A stretch of DNA of 62,206 bases from Erysipelotrichales bacterium (GCA_022508535.1 JAFLUZ010000005.1:51189-113394); one strand, 5' to 3'; numbered from the stretch's first letter, positions 1-8,565 are shown. Notes: a model not told the origin generated them from the sequence alone. Numbers and translations are program-made.

Positions 1-1371
1 CTCACGACGACGTTTTTCGTTTTCAAGTTCTTTTTCTAAGTCCGCAAGAGTCTTATTAGTTTTAACTGTTTGAATTTCAACTTTTGTTTCTTCTTTTGCA
101 GGTTTAACTTCTTCGACCTCTTCAACAACTTCTTTAACTTGTTCAGGTTCTTCTTTAACTTCAACCTTAACTGTTTCAGTGACAACTGGTTCTTCTTCAA
201 TTACTTCTTCTACGTAATCTTCAACTTCTTCAATTGTCTCTTCAACAGGTGCGAAACGTTTCATTTCATCATCACGAATTAAGTCTTCTTGTGTCTTGTA
301 GACAATACCTAAACTTAATGCATCATCAAGTTCTTTAATATCAATATTCCAACCTGTTAACTTAACAGCTAAACGAGCATTAACACCCATTTTACCAATA
401 GCAACAGATAATTCATTGTTTTGAACAACTGCAATTGCTTTTTTAGCTTTTTCATCAAGAACAACACCACGAACATTCGCAGGTTTTAATGCTTCCATAA
501 TGAATAATCCAGCATTTTCATGATAGTTAATAATATCAATTTTTTCTTTTTCTTGACCATTACCTAATTGAGCAACGATTTTTTGAATGCGATTACCATT
601 TGGTCCAATACATGCTCCAGTTGCAGGAACATTTGGATCAAGAGAGTAAACTGCAACTTTACTACGATAGCCAGCCTCACGAGCAATATTTTTAATAATG
701 ACTGTACCTTCGTAAATTTCATGAACTTCAGTTTCAAAGAGTCTCTTTAAGAATCCTGGATCAGTACGAGACACAATTACTTGAGCACCTTTAGTTGTGG
801 AAATAACATCAGATACAAATAATTTTGTGATGTCTCCAACTCTAAATCTTTCACCTGGAATCATATGAGTACGAGGTAAGAAAACCGAAAGACGTCCAAT
901 ATTAATGATTGCGCCTCTTTCATCAATTTTTTCAATTTGACCTTGAACCATTTCACCAATGCAATCTTTATATTGTTCGTATAAAGCAGATTTTTCAGCT
1001 TCGGCAATCTTTTGACGTAAAATAGAAGCAATTAATTGAACTGATCCTTTTGTCAAGAAATCTAGTGTATAAGGAATTGCGTATTCATCCCCGATTTTTA
1101 TTTCAGGTATTTCCTTCTTAGCATCATCTAAACTTATTTCTAAAAAGTCGTCTTCTACTTCTTCAACGACATTTTTTAATTGATACATATGAATTGTTGA
1201 TTGTTTATCATCAATATCAACACGTACCAATGCGTCCTCTAATTTTCCAAGTTGTTTTCTAAAAGCTTTTTCTAATGCTTCTTTTAAAGCTCCTAAGACA
1301 ACTTCACGAGAAACACCACGATCATTTTCTAGTGCTTCTAATCCTTCTAAAAATACTTTAGCATCAATCAT
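1..1371 (-). CDS. nusA: Transcription termination/antitermination factor NusA (C-terminus cut by window edge)
   Basis: NusA binds RNA polymerase and RNA hairpins and tunes pausing, termination and antitermination. The reading frame is open from the ATG at 1371 (protein begins MIDAKVFLEGLEAL) through base 1, giving 457 codons without a stop. The N-terminal RNAP-binding domain is followed by the S1/KH region; the second KH domain shows the conserved AIGKMGVNARLAVKLTGW stretch. After about residue 365 comes an unusual tail very rich in Glu and Val, ending at the edge in a charged helix (LADLEKELENEKRRRE). Such acidic tails are not part of the core family and probably form a disordered or coiled extension. 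It lies 12 bp downstream of rimP, the classic rimP-nusA operon order. The end is missing, so total length is unknown. Confidence 0.97.
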   Translation of the reverse strand, partial: MIDAKVFLEGLEALENDRGVSREVVLGALKEALEKAFRKQLGKLEDALVRVDIDDKQSTIHMYQLKNVVEEVEDDFLEISLDDAKKEIPEIKIGDEYAIPYTLDFLTKGSVQLIASILRQKIAEAEKSALYEQYKDCIGEMVQGQIEKIDERGAIINIGRLSVFLPRTHMIPGERFRVGDITKLFVSDVISTTKGAQVIVSRTDPGFLKRLFETEVHEIYEGTVIIKNIAREAGYRSKVAVYSLDPNVPATGACIGPNGNRIQKIVAQLGNGQEKEKIDIINYHENAGLFIMEALKPANVRGVVLDEKAKKAIAVVQNNELSVAIGKMGVNARLAVKLTGWNIDIKELDDALSLGIVYKTQEDLIRDDEMKRFAPVEETIEEVEDYVEEVIEEEPVVTETVKVEVKEEPEQVKEVVEEVEEVKPAKEETKVEIQTVKTNKTLADLEKELENEKRRRE

Positions 1372-1383
1372 ACTTATTTCTCC

Positions 1384-1854
1384 TTAAAACTTTATTGCTA
1401 ATCTTGCGCGATCGATATTGCTCTTCTCAATCGTGATATTTTTTGTTCTTGTTTTGATTCTTATTGAAAGTAATATGCTTTCATCGCTTACTTCAAGTAA
1501 CGTTCCTTCATAAGTGTTCTCACCATCAAGTGCATTAATAAGATGAAGGTTTACATATTTATTCTCGTATTTTGCTAATTCATCTAAATGAATTGGATGC
1601 TCTGCTCCGGCTGAAGCGACATCTAACATATAATTATCGTCGCTAATCAAATCTTTCTCATCTAAGAGAAGAGATATTTTTTCGGATACTTGAACAATCT
1701 CATCAAGACTAATATTTGTTTCATCCTTTTTTTCTACTAAGATACGCAACACCTTATCTTTTCCTTCTTTTCCATAAGTGATTTCAAATATTGATATATT
1801 CATTTCACTTAAAGATGGTTCGATTAATTCTCTTACTTCGTCAATTACTGGCAT
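1384..1854 (-). CDS. rimP: Ribosome maturation factor RimP
   Basis: RimP (YlxS/P15a family) acts in 30S subunit assembly. The 156-residue product has the usual family length and layout: an N-terminal alpha/beta domain with the conserved VLRILVEKKDE strand and the LDVASAGAEHPI stretch (family consensus xLEVSSPGxxRPL), then a C-terminal SH3-like beta barrel. A strong Shine-Dalgarno (aaggagg) precedes the ATG. It is the first gene of the rimP-nusA operon, with 12 bp to nusA. The upstream leader carries a terminator-like hairpin at 1875-1899, a place where this operon is attenuated in some Bacilli. Confidence 0.95.
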   Translation of the reverse strand: MPVIDEVRELIEPSLSEMNISIFEITYGKEGKDKVLRILVEKKDETNISLDEIVQVSEKISLLLDEKDLISDDNYMLDVASAGAEHPIHLDELAKYENKYVNLHLINALDGENTYEGTLLEVSDESILLSIRIKTRTKNITIEKSNIDRARLAIKF

Positions 1855-1874
1855 ACTTCCTCCTTACTAAATCA

Positions 1875-1899
1875 AAGAGTGGGGAAGTTCCCCACTCTT
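1875..1899 (-). promoter_or_regulatory. Leader hairpin upstream of rimP-nusA (possible attenuator)
   Basis: A perfect 8-bp GC-rich stem (gagtgggg/ccccactc, extended by two A-U pairs) with a 5-nt loop sits about 20 bases ahead of the rimP ribosome binding site. On the minus strand it is followed only by a short U tract (cucuuugau). Similar hairpins precede rimP in many Bacilli, and NusA-dependent termination in the rimP-nusA leader is known from Bacillus subtilis. Autoregulation here is inference; the hairpin could also serve as terminator of the tagD gene upstream. Confidence 0.6.
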
Positions 1900-2003
1900 A
1901 GAAAACGTCTTTGACCTAATGGTCATGCCTACTCTCATAAGCACAAAGTTATTATAATTATATTAAAATATAATTGCAACATTTTTTATAATGTTTTTTT
2001 AAT

Positions 2004-2402
2004 TTATATTTTTATTTCTTCCTTTAATTCTGATTTTATTTTCGTCGTCGATACTTCTGGTGTTCGAGATACATACTTAACTTCAACGATATCTTTTAAA
2101 TCATCAAATTTTCCAATCCAATCATCACCCATAACTAATGTATCAACTTGATATAATTTTATGTCTTCTCTTTTTTGCTCCCATGATCTTTCTTCAATTA
2201 CTAAATCTACATATCTAATAGACTCTAAAAGCATTTTTCTTTTTTGAAAATCAAAATAAGATTTCTTTCCTTTCAAACTATTAAACTCATCAGTAGATAA
2301 AGCAACTATTAAATAATCACCACATTCTTTTGCACGACGAAGCAAATTAATGTGGCCATAATGTAACAAGTCAAATGTTCCATATGTTATAACTCTTTTC
2401 AT
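2004..2402 (-). CDS. tagD: Glycerol-3-phosphate cytidylyltransferase
   Basis: The enzyme makes CDP-glycerol from CTP and sn-glycerol 3-phosphate for wall teichoic acid or other glycerophosphate polymers. The 132-residue length matches TagD. The nucleotidyltransferase signature is complete: GTFDLLHYGH near the N-terminus holds the HxGH-type CTP-binding motif, and RTPEVSTT near residue 114 corresponds to the family RTxGISTT motif. It stands alone here: downstream (rimP) and upstream (divergent 2536 gene) are unrelated, so the polymerase must be elsewhere. Its presence argues for a walled cell or a glycerophosphate surface polymer. Confidence 0.92.
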   Translation of the reverse strand: MKRVITYGTFDLLHYGHINLLRRAKECGDYLIVALSTDEFNSLKGKKSYFDFQKRKMLLESIRYVDLVIEERSWEQKREDIKLYQVDTLVMGDDWIGKFDDLKDIVEVKYVSRTPEVSTTKIKSELKEEIKI

Positions 2403-2535
2403 ACAATCACCACTTATAGATTAAAAACAATATTAATATTTTTCAATGTTATTTTTAAATAAATTATAAAAAATATTCCATTTACTGTAATTAATAGATA
2501 ATATTTACTTATAGTTTTTTATTGAGGTATAAGTT

Positions 2536-3402
2536 ATGAAAAAAATAAATGGACTATCAATTCTATTAATATCATATATTATTGCTTTTGCATTAGGATT
2601 TTTTGTCACTTATTTATTTAAAGATATCTTACACCTTTTGCTTGCTATTTTTATTGGAAATGTTGTCGCTACAATCATAATTTGGTTTGTAGGCGTCTTA
2701 TTTCATACTGCTTCAACTTACGATCCTTATTGGTCAGTACAAACATTGCTAATAAGTGTGAGCCTATTAATATACACAAATAATTGGAATGTTGGAAATA
2801 TCTTGTTTCTCATTATTCTAAGCTTATGGGCGATTAGATTAACATACAATTTTATCTTAAGTTTCAATGATATTTCTTATATTGACTGGAGATATAAACT
2901 AATTAAGCAAAAGACTGGAGTATTCTTTCAAATAGTTAATTTGCTAGGTATATGTATGGTTCCAACAATTATTGTTTATCTTGCCTCTATTCCAATGTTT
3001 CTCTATATTATTGAAAATCATCAATTTGAACTTTCAAATATTATTGGATTAGCCATTATGTTAGTTGGAACTGCATTAGAATTAATAGCTGATAACAACA
3101 TGCAAGAATTTAAAAAAATTAGAAAAGATAATACTGAGATTATAAATATTGGTCTTTGGAAATATTCACGTCACCCAAACTATTTAGGTGAAATATTATT
3201 TTGGTATGGTGTCGCCCTTGTCTTTATTCTTTCTTCTACATTTGAATTAAAATATTGGTATGTAATAATTGGAACCTTATTAAATACATTGCTATTTATT
3301 TTTATCTCTATTCCTATGGCAGAAAATCATATGAAAAGTTATAAACCAGGATTTAATGAATACAAAAAGAAAACTAGAATGCTTTTACCAATTAAAAAAT
3401 AG
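2536..3402 (+). CDS. DUF1295 / steroid-reductase-like membrane protein
   Basis: This 288-residue integral membrane protein has about seven hydrophobic helices and a C-terminal signature of the isoprenylcysteine methyltransferase/steroid 5-alpha-reductase-like superfamily, SRHPNYLGEILFWYG (about residues 213-227), followed by an ENHMKSY...EYKKKTRMLLP end typical of DUF1295 proteins. The conserved RHPNYxGE motif in relatives contributes to cofactor binding (SAM or NADPH). The substrate cannot be told. It is divergent from tagD and carries its own weak hairpin terminator. A lipid or quinone modifying role is only a guess. Confidence 0.8.
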   Translation: MKKINGLSILLISYIIAFALGFFVTYLFKDILHLLLAIFIGNVVATIIIWFVGVLFHTASTYDPYWSVQTLLISVSLLIYTNNWNVGNILFLIILSLWAIRLTYNFILSFNDISYIDWRYKLIKQKTGVFFQIVNLLGICMVPTIIVYLASIPMFLYIIENHQFELSNIIGLAIMLVGTALELIADNNMQEFKKIRKDNTEIINIGLWKYSRHPNYLGEILFWYGVALVFILSSTFELKYWYVIIGTLLNTLLFIFISIPMAENHMKSYKPGFNEYKKKTRMLLPIKK

Positions 3403-3430
3403 GAACTATAGTTTTATAGTCCCTAAATCT
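3402..3430. terminator. Hairpin between convergent genes
   Basis: Imperfect stem ggaactata/tatagtccc with a 4-nt loop directly overlaps the stop codon of the upstream plus-strand gene and is followed by a T-rich run. It may terminate both convergent genes. Confidence 0.5.
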
Positions 3431-3432
3431 TT

Positions 3433-4143
3433 TTAATAATTTTCAATTATGTAGTTTACTAGTGAATTAGTGAGATTTTTCGCTATTGCTTTTTCATTAT
3501 TAACGATGAATTTAGCTTCTTCTACATTATCGTGGAATAACAATTCAATTAAAGCTACATCTTTTGCTTTAGAATTTTTAATTTCATATATACTTGATCC
3601 ATCTTTAATTCCACGTCTATTAAAGTTTCCTAATTCAAAGAATCCTTCATACATAGTATTAGAGAATTTTTTTGAATTTATCGTTAAGATTTCTAATCCT
3701 TTCCCTCCACCAGCATTTGAGTGAAGAGCAAAGTGAATGTCAGTGTTAAAAGTATTACTTTCTTTCACTGATTCTTTTAAAGGTAAATAAGATGAATTTA
3801 CTTTTAAATCAATATATTCATATTTTTCTAATTCTTTTACCATGTAATTTGCAATGTTGTTCATATGTTCTGCTTCAGTACCTAAGTTATTAGCATAGCT
3901 ATTCCAGGTTTGTACTGAAGGATTTAAATAAACTTTAACATTTCTAGTTGGTTTCTTAGAAACTTCTACTGTTTCTTCTTTATTACTTGATGTAGAAGAA
4001 TTTGTAACATCACTATTAATAGATGTAGGTATGCTATTATTCTCGCTAATGCTATTTTCAATACTTACATTACTAATAGAATCTCCACTATTACATCCCA
4101 CTAATAATAAACTTGATAAAATAAATAAAACATTCTTTTTCAT
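3433..4143 (-). CDS. N-acetylmuramoyl-L-alanine amidase-like lipoprotein (Amidase_3 fold)
   Basis: The start was set at the ATG at 4143, which has a gggtgg ribosome site and gives a lipoprotein signal MKKNVLFILSSLLLVGC (lipobox LVGC). A Ser/Asn-rich linker to about residue 70 leads into an Amidase_3-like domain: VYLNPSVQTWN, then GTEAEHM with the Glu ligand, ALHSNAGGGKG with the second His ligand, and ALIELLFHDN carrying the catalytic Glu. The usual first zinc ligand (DxGHGG motif) is replaced by LNPSVQ, a variant I recall from a subgroup of clostridial/phage amidases. It should act outside the membrane on peptidoglycan cross-bridges; activity with the altered site is uncertain. It is monocistronic. 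Confidence 0.78.
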   Translation of the reverse strand: MKKNVLFILSSLLLVGCNSGDSISNVSIENSISENNSIPTSINSDVTNSSTSSNKEETVEVSKKPTRNVKVYLNPSVQTWNSYANNLGTEAEHMNNIANYMVKELEKYEYIDLKVNSSYLPLKESVKESNTFNTDIHFALHSNAGGGKGLEILTINSKKFSNTMYEGFFELGNFNRRGIKDGSSIYEIKNSKAKDVALIELLFHDNVEEAKFIVNNEKAIAKNLTNSLVNYIIENY

Positions 4144-4251
4144 AATACTTTTCCACCCTTTCCAACATGATATTAACATATAAAAAAGATGTTTTACTTG
4201 GGAGTAATTGGTAGTGTGAAACTCTTGATTTTTATTAATTAATCTAAATAC

Positions 4252-4310
4252 AAAAAAAGTGGCATTTAATCGTATTTTTTTACCATCCGATTGTTTAATC
4301 CACTTTTTTA
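4252..4310 (-). terminator. Terminator of the ABC exporter operon
   Basis: Outer arms aaaaaaagtgg and ccactttttta enclose an inner aatcg/cgatt stem. Read on the minus strand it follows the end of the permease gene (4349) and ends in a run of seven T. Confidence 0.75.
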
Positions 4311-4348
4311 TCTTTTATACAATTTAACAAGTTTTGGTATATGTTTTT

Positions 4349-5086
4349 TTATTTTTGTTTCATTTTTAAAGAATATATGTTTATTGAAATGATATAAACC
4401 ACAATAGTGTATGCAAGAATAATTAGAATTGAGTTTAAAACACTTGCGCTACCTAGCATTATATTTTGCAAAATTAATACACAATTTTTAAATGGTAACA
4501 CTTCCATAAATTTTATGAATCCCTCGCTTAGTCCTTCTTGTGGAAACCACATTCCTGATAATATAGATTGACCCATAACTAATATTGAGCATAATCCACC
4601 TACACTTTTTTCATTACAAATCGAGCCAAAAAATATTCCAAATCCAATAAATAGAATTGTTATTAATAAGCTTGCAAGTATAACTAAAAGCAAATTCCAA
4701 CTGAGAATACTAGAATCTAATAAGACACTAACGAGGAAAAATAGACATGTTTGCATTAAACCAATTGGAAGCATCGCTAATGAATAACCTAAAATAAATT
4801 CATATGATCTAATTGGTGTTGTATATAAACGAGTAAGGAATGCACTTGATCTATCTGTCGCGATAAGTAACCCCATAAAAAGAGAAATAAAAGTGCCGCC
4901 AAATGCAACTATTCCTGGTGCAAAATACTTTATTTCAAATTGGCTAGTTAATCCACTAAAAACAAAGTAAAACAACACAAGCATTATAAGAGGTAAAGCA
5001 AATAAAAAGGTTAAACTCAATGGATCTCTTAAAATCTCTTTTAAATTTCTCTTTGTTAAAGATAAAACACGATTAAACGATTTCAT
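4349..5086 (-). CDS. ABC-2 type transporter permease
   Basis: A 245-residue ABC-2 membrane subunit with six predicted helices (for example LSLTFLFALPLIMLVLFYF near residue 25 and IVVYIISINIYSL at the end) and the family-typical first cytoplasmic helix with ILRDPLSL. The segment GLLIATDRSSAFLTRLYTTP is characteristic of the family. Its start codon overlaps the stop of the ATPase gene (shared base 5086), so the two are translationally coupled. Together they form a drug, peptide or polymer exporter whose substrate cannot be read from sequence. Confidence 0.9.
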   Translation of the reverse strand: MKSFNRVLSLTKRNLKEILRDPLSLTFLFALPLIMLVLFYFVFSGLTSQFEIKYFAPGIVAFGGTFISLFMGLLIATDRSSAFLTRLYTTPIRSYEFILGYSLAMLPIGLMQTCLFFLVSVLLDSSILSWNLLLVILASLLITILFIGFGIFFGSICNEKSVGGLCSILVMGQSILSGMWFPQEGLSEGFIKFMEVLPFKNCVLILQNIMLGSASVLNSILIILAYTIVVYIISINIYSLKMKQK

Positions 5087-5829
5087 TATTCATTTCCTCC
5101 TGTAGCAATTTTAACAAAAGCATCTTCGAAATTTTTTGAATTTGTTTTATGAATCAATTCTTCTGCTGAACCAATATCTTTAATTTTGCCATTTACCATA
5201 ATTGCAATATTATCACATAGTGTTTCTGCCTCTTCCATGTAGTGCGTAGTTAAGACAATAGTTATTTTACCTTTTAATTCTTCAATTATTTTCCATAATT
5301 CTCTTCTAGCCAAAACATCTAAACCTAGTGTTGGTTCATCTAAAAACAATACCTTAGGACTTGAAATAAGAGAAAGGGCAATTGATAGTTTCCTTTGCCA
5401 ACCACCTGATAAATTCTTTGCTTTTTTAGTCAAAACTTCATTTAAATTGAACTTAGAAATAATTTCATTAATTTTATTTGTTTTTTCTTCGTCTTTTAAA
5501 GCAAAAATTGAAGCATAAAATTCTAAATTTTCTTTCACTGTTAAGTTTCGAGCAATTGATGTTTCTTGTAGTGAGACAGAGATAAATTCTTTAACTATGC
5601 TTGAGTCTTTTATGATTGATTTATCAAGAATAAAAGCATCACCACTATCAGGTTTTACTAAACCACAAAGCATTTTAATTGTGGTAGATTTACCAGCACC
5701 ATTGATACCTAAAAGTCCAAATAATTCTCCTTTTTTTATTTCTAAAGATAGGTTATCTACTGCGACTAAAGACTTATATTTTTTTGTTAAATTATCAATT
5801 TTTATTGCACTATTTTCCATAATTTCCAT
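5086..5829 (-). CDS. ABC transporter ATP-binding protein (drug/antibiotic export type)
   Basis: A 247-residue ATPase with Walker A GINGAGKST, Q-loop SVSLQETS, signature LSGGWQRKLSIA, Walker B VLFLDEPTLGLD and the H-loop TTHYMEEA. The signature and D-loop sequences place it with the CcmA/NatA-type exporters that pair with ABC-2 permeases. Two in-frame starts exist, at 5829 and at 5820 (MENSAIKI); the latter has the better spaced ggatgg site. The 5' end overlaps the AbrB-like gene, so regulator, ATPase and permease make one operon. Confidence 0.92.
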   Translation of the reverse strand: MEIMENSAIKIDNLTKKYKSLVAVDNLSLEIKKGELFGLLGINGAGKSTTIKMLCGLVKPDSGDAFILDKSIIKDSSIVKEFISVSLQETSIARNLTVKENLEFYASIFALKDEEKTNKINEIISKFNLNEVLTKKAKNLSGGWQRKLSIALSLISSPKVLFLDEPTLGLDVLARRELWKIIEELKGKITIVLTTHYMEEAETLCDNIAIMVNGKIKDIGSAEELIHKTNSKNFEDAFVKIATGGNE

Positions 5830-6013
5830 CCATCAATTTATAAAATTCTGTGTCTTTTACAATTGCAAGACCTTTATTTTTATCGCCAAGTATCATTAAA
5901 GTATCTCCCGGATTAATATTAAACATCTTTCTTGCCTCAACTGGCACAATTATTTGTCCCTTTGCACCAACTTTAACACTAACAATAAAACGATCTTCTA
6001 ATACATTTTTCAT
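5810..6013 (-). CDS. AbrB/MazE-type (SpoVT-AbrB domain) regulator
   Basis: The 67-residue protein is a single swapped-hairpin DNA-binding domain: VKVGAKGQIIVPVEARKMF followed by GDTLMILGD is the AbrB/SpoVT/MazE signature. Such dimers act as autoregulators or antitoxins. As first gene of an overlapping operon with an ABC exporter it most likely controls that operon rather than neutralising a toxin, since no toxin gene is next to it. The pairing of a small AbrB protein with ABC-2 exporters is common in Firmicutes. Confidence 0.88.
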   Translation of the reverse strand: MKNVLEDRFIVSVKVGAKGQIIVPVEARKMFNINPGDTLMILGDKNKGLAIVKDTEFYKLMDGNYGK

Positions 6014-6079
6014 ATTGTCATACCTTTCTTACTTTTCATACTTATTATATTTTTGCATATCAATTAAGTCAACAAAAAA

Positions 6080-6105
6080 CACCTATGTATTCTATTACAT
6101 AAGTG
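6080..6105 (-). terminator. Probable terminator of the HTH gene
   Basis: Imperfect stem with core tatgta/tacata and outer cac/gtg pairs; on the minus strand it is followed by a T run. It lies just downstream of the regulator ending at 6131. Confidence 0.5.
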
Positions 6106-6130
6106 GTATTTTAATATTATTTAATTAAGA

Positions 6131-6739
6131 CTATTTTTTAGTGCTATCTTTTGCATTTGCAATGATATAAAATGGTGGAATTGTAATAAATAAAATCCAA
6201 GTCGGATGCCAAATACCTATTGTTAGACCCATAAACAAATATATAGTTGTTATAAATACTGGATAATTAAAATGATTAACTTTTTTATCTTCAATGGCGT
6301 TTATTAAACTTGTTACTACAATCCAGACCAAAATAGTAAGCCAAGACCAAGACCAAAAATCACCTAAAAATCCTAAAAGGAACATCGCGATAAGCGCCAC
6401 AAATAATAAAGATGCATCGATCCATCCCAAATGATTTTTTCTTCCATCGCCATCTACTTCTTCATCAGGATCTTTTTCATCATTGTCATGATGATTATTA
6501 TTTGTTTTTTCATCTAATACTTTCTTTTCATTTACTTCTTCTTTTCCAATTAATTCATCTAAAGATATATTATATAAATTCGCTAGTGCAATTAAATTGT
6601 CAGTGTCAGGAGAGGCTTCTGCTCTTTCCCATTTTGATACAGCTTGTCTTGACACTCCGATTTTATCCGCTAGTTCTTCTTGAGATAAGCCACTCTTCTT
6701 CCTTAATTCAAATAATTTGTTTGCTGTTACAATATTCAT
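6131..6739 (-). CDS. XRE-family regulator with C-terminal membrane domain
   Basis: Residues 1-62 are a classic Cro/C1 helix-turn-helix: LFELRKKSGLSQEELADKI then VSRQAVSKWERAEASPDTD. An Asp/Glu/His-rich linker (about 70-100) leads to three or four membrane helices (ASLLFVALIAMFLLGFLG, WLTILVWIVVTSLI, VFITTIYLFMGLTIG, WILFITIPPFYIIANA). Membrane-tethered XRE proteins of this build are widespread in Firmicutes and may sense envelope state. It is upstream of the AbrB-ABC operon but separated from it by a likely terminator. Its targets are unknown. Confidence 0.85.
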   Translation of the reverse strand: MNIVTANKLFELRKKSGLSQEELADKIGVSRQAVSKWERAEASPDTDNLIALANLYNISLDELIGKEEVNEKKVLDEKTNNNHHDNDEKDPDEEVDGDGRKNHLGWIDASLLFVALIAMFLLGFLGDFWSWSWLTILVWIVVTSLINAIEDKKVNHFNYPVFITTIYLFMGLTIGIWHPTWILFITIPPFYIIANAKDSTKK

Positions 6740-6841
6740 ATTCTTTTTCCTCGCTTTTTAGTAACAATTTAATACTATTATTCTTGGTTGCACTACCTAT
6801 TCTAGTTTTCAAATAACGCAACTATTGGTTGCAAATAATAA

Positions 6842-6874
6842 AAACACCTATAAAAAGCAGCATAATAGGTGTTT
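6842..6874 (-). terminator. Terminator of the spermidine-synthase-like gene
   Basis: Perfect 10-bp stem (aaacacctat/ataggtgttt) followed on the minus strand by TTTTATTATT, directly after the gene ending at 6889. Confidence 0.8.
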
Positions 6875-6888
6875 ATTACTATAACTTA

Positions 6889-8565
6889 TTAGCTTCTAAA
6901 TAATTCTTCCATTAATCCACGAAGACCTTTTTCTTTGAAAATATTACGATAATATTCTAATTCTGCATTAATAATACTATCTAATGCTCTAATACTTCTA
7001 ATTTCAACATCACAAGTATCATCATATAATCGTATTCCAGTATCTTCATATCTTATAATGCCATTCTTCATATTTGAGAACGTTCTTTGAAGACCATTAT
7101 CGGTTGTTGTAACATTTTTTATCTTTTCAAATAAATCTTCACTACTATTTGAAGCAAAAACTTCCATTCCACTTCCACCCGGAACTTTAAAGGTATAAAG
7201 ATTATCAAATACTGAATAGGCTGTGTCACATAATGCCACATTAATTGAATCTTTAGCTTCAGATACCATGTTAATGTTCATCATCATAATTCCTTCATCA
7301 GTTAGATGATTTTTAACCAAGGTAAAGAATTCTACTGTTGTCATTTGAAATGGAGCAGAAATTGATGAATATGCATCTACTAAAATAATATCGTATTTAT
7401 CTTTAGATCTTGTTAAATAGTTTCTTCCATCATCACAAATTACATTAATATCTTCACTCATATGGAAATATTCATAAGACAAATCAATAATTTTTTGATC
7501 AATTTCAACTGCTGTTATATTGCAATCGATTTGCAAATAATTTTTCATTAATGTAGCGTATGTTCCAGTTCCATTTCCTAAGATTAAAATATTAGGATTT
7601 TCTTTTACAAGGAATGGACTTATTAATAAATAATCATAATACATACCTGTTAATGAATCATCTTCATTTATTGTAGATTGAACACCAAATAATACATTCG
7701 TGGAGAAATAATATCTATTGCCATCTTTATCAACTTTTAAATAATTATAGATTGATTCATCTTCTTTAAGTAATGTCGGATCATCCCAGAAAATAAATGA
7801 AGCATTGGAAGAAAAAATAACTCCTAAAATTAATAAAACACTATATACAGAAGCCAAAATTGTTGTTTTAATTTCAGTTTTCTTTTTGTTTTTTTCTTGT
7901 TCTTTTTCTAGATTGTCTTCTTTGTTTTTTCTAGTTTCAATAAACGAAATAATTATATAAATCAAGCCTAGAACACTAATCATTAAACCAAACAATACAA
8001 AAGAATTACTTGTTCCAATAAAAGGAATTGTTAAAAAAGTTGGTAAGAACGTTCCAATAATCGAGCCAATTGTGTTTAATGCTTCTAAACTTCCTATAAC
8101 TTTGCCAGACACTTTTTCTCCCATCGAATATTTAACAAGTGATGGTGTAACTTTTCCTAAAAATAATAGTGGTGGGACAAATAAGATTAAGCAAGATATT
8201 AAACTTGCCCAAATAACCAAATTTTTAGTGACAATAAGTGCAAATAAAGCGGATACTCCTGCAATAATAAAGCGACCAAAGAATGGAATTAAAGCAATAT
8301 AGGCTCCCGCAAACAACAGTTCTAAATATAATCTTGTGTATGAAGGTTTCTTATCTGCTTGTCTTCCACCCCAATAATTTCCAATTGCCATTGAAATCAT
8401 AATGACTCCAATAATTAAAGTCCATACAACTTGACTTGAGGAAAAGTAGGTAGATATTAGTCTTGAAGCAGACATCTCTACTCCCATTAAAGCAATACCC
8501 ACAAATAATTCAGTAATGAAGTAATATGCTTTGCTGTGAATAAAATACGGTTTATGTTCTTTCAT
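6889..8565 (-). CDS. Membrane-fused spermidine synthase-like protein
   Basis: A 558-residue two-domain protein. Residues about 10-265 hold seven or eight helices, with MSASRLISTYFSSSQVVWT and GKVTPSLVKYS loops typical of the membrane half of fused spermidine synthase-like proteins. Residues about 320-500 form a Rossmann aminopropyl/methyltransferase-like domain: ILILGNGTGTYATL (nucleotide loop), AVEIDQKIIDL, CDDGRNYL and ILVDAYSS. In true spermidine synthases the last motif carries the catalytic Asp followed by a GP loop; here it reads DAYSSISAPFQMTT, so a different acceptor is possible. The gene follows a small protein gene by 21 bp, probably one operon from the strong promoter at 8964-8992. 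potABCD polyamine uptake lies 13 kb away. Confidence 0.82.
   Translation of the reverse strand: MKEHKPYFIHSKAYYFITELFVGIALMGVEMSASRLISTYFSSSQVVWTLIIGVIMISMAIGNYWGGRQADKKPSYTRLYLELLFAGAYIALIPFFGRFIIAGVSALFALIVTKNLVIWASLISCLILFVPPLLFLGKVTPSLVKYSMGEKVSGKVIGSLEALNTIGSIIGTFLPTFLTIPFIGTSNSFVLFGLMISVLGLIYIIISFIETRKNKEDNLEKEQEKNKKKTEIKTTILASVYSVLLILGVIFSSNASFIFWDDPTLLKEDESIYNYLKVDKDGNRYYFSTNVLFGVQSTINEDDSLTGMYYDYLLISPFLVKENPNILILGNGTGTYATLMKNYLQIDCNITAVEIDQKIIDLSYEYFHMSEDINVICDDGRNYLTRSKDKYDIILVDAYSSISAPFQMTTVEFFTLVKNHLTDEGIMMMNINMVSEAKDSINVALCDTAYSVFDNLYTFKVPGGSGMEVFASNSSEDLFEKIKNVTTTDNGLQRTFSNMKNGIIRYEDTGIRLYDDTCDVEIRSIRALDSIINAELEYYRNIFKEKGLRGLMEELFRS

Noticed and set aside
70-282. Plus-strand Phe/Asn-rich ORF
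   Set aside because: It is the antisense of the Glu/Val-rich NusA tail; low complexity gives an open opposite frame.
5810-6013. AbrB-like gene as antitoxin of a type II system
   Set aside because: No toxin gene adjoins it; it overlaps an ABC exporter operon and fits a regulator better.
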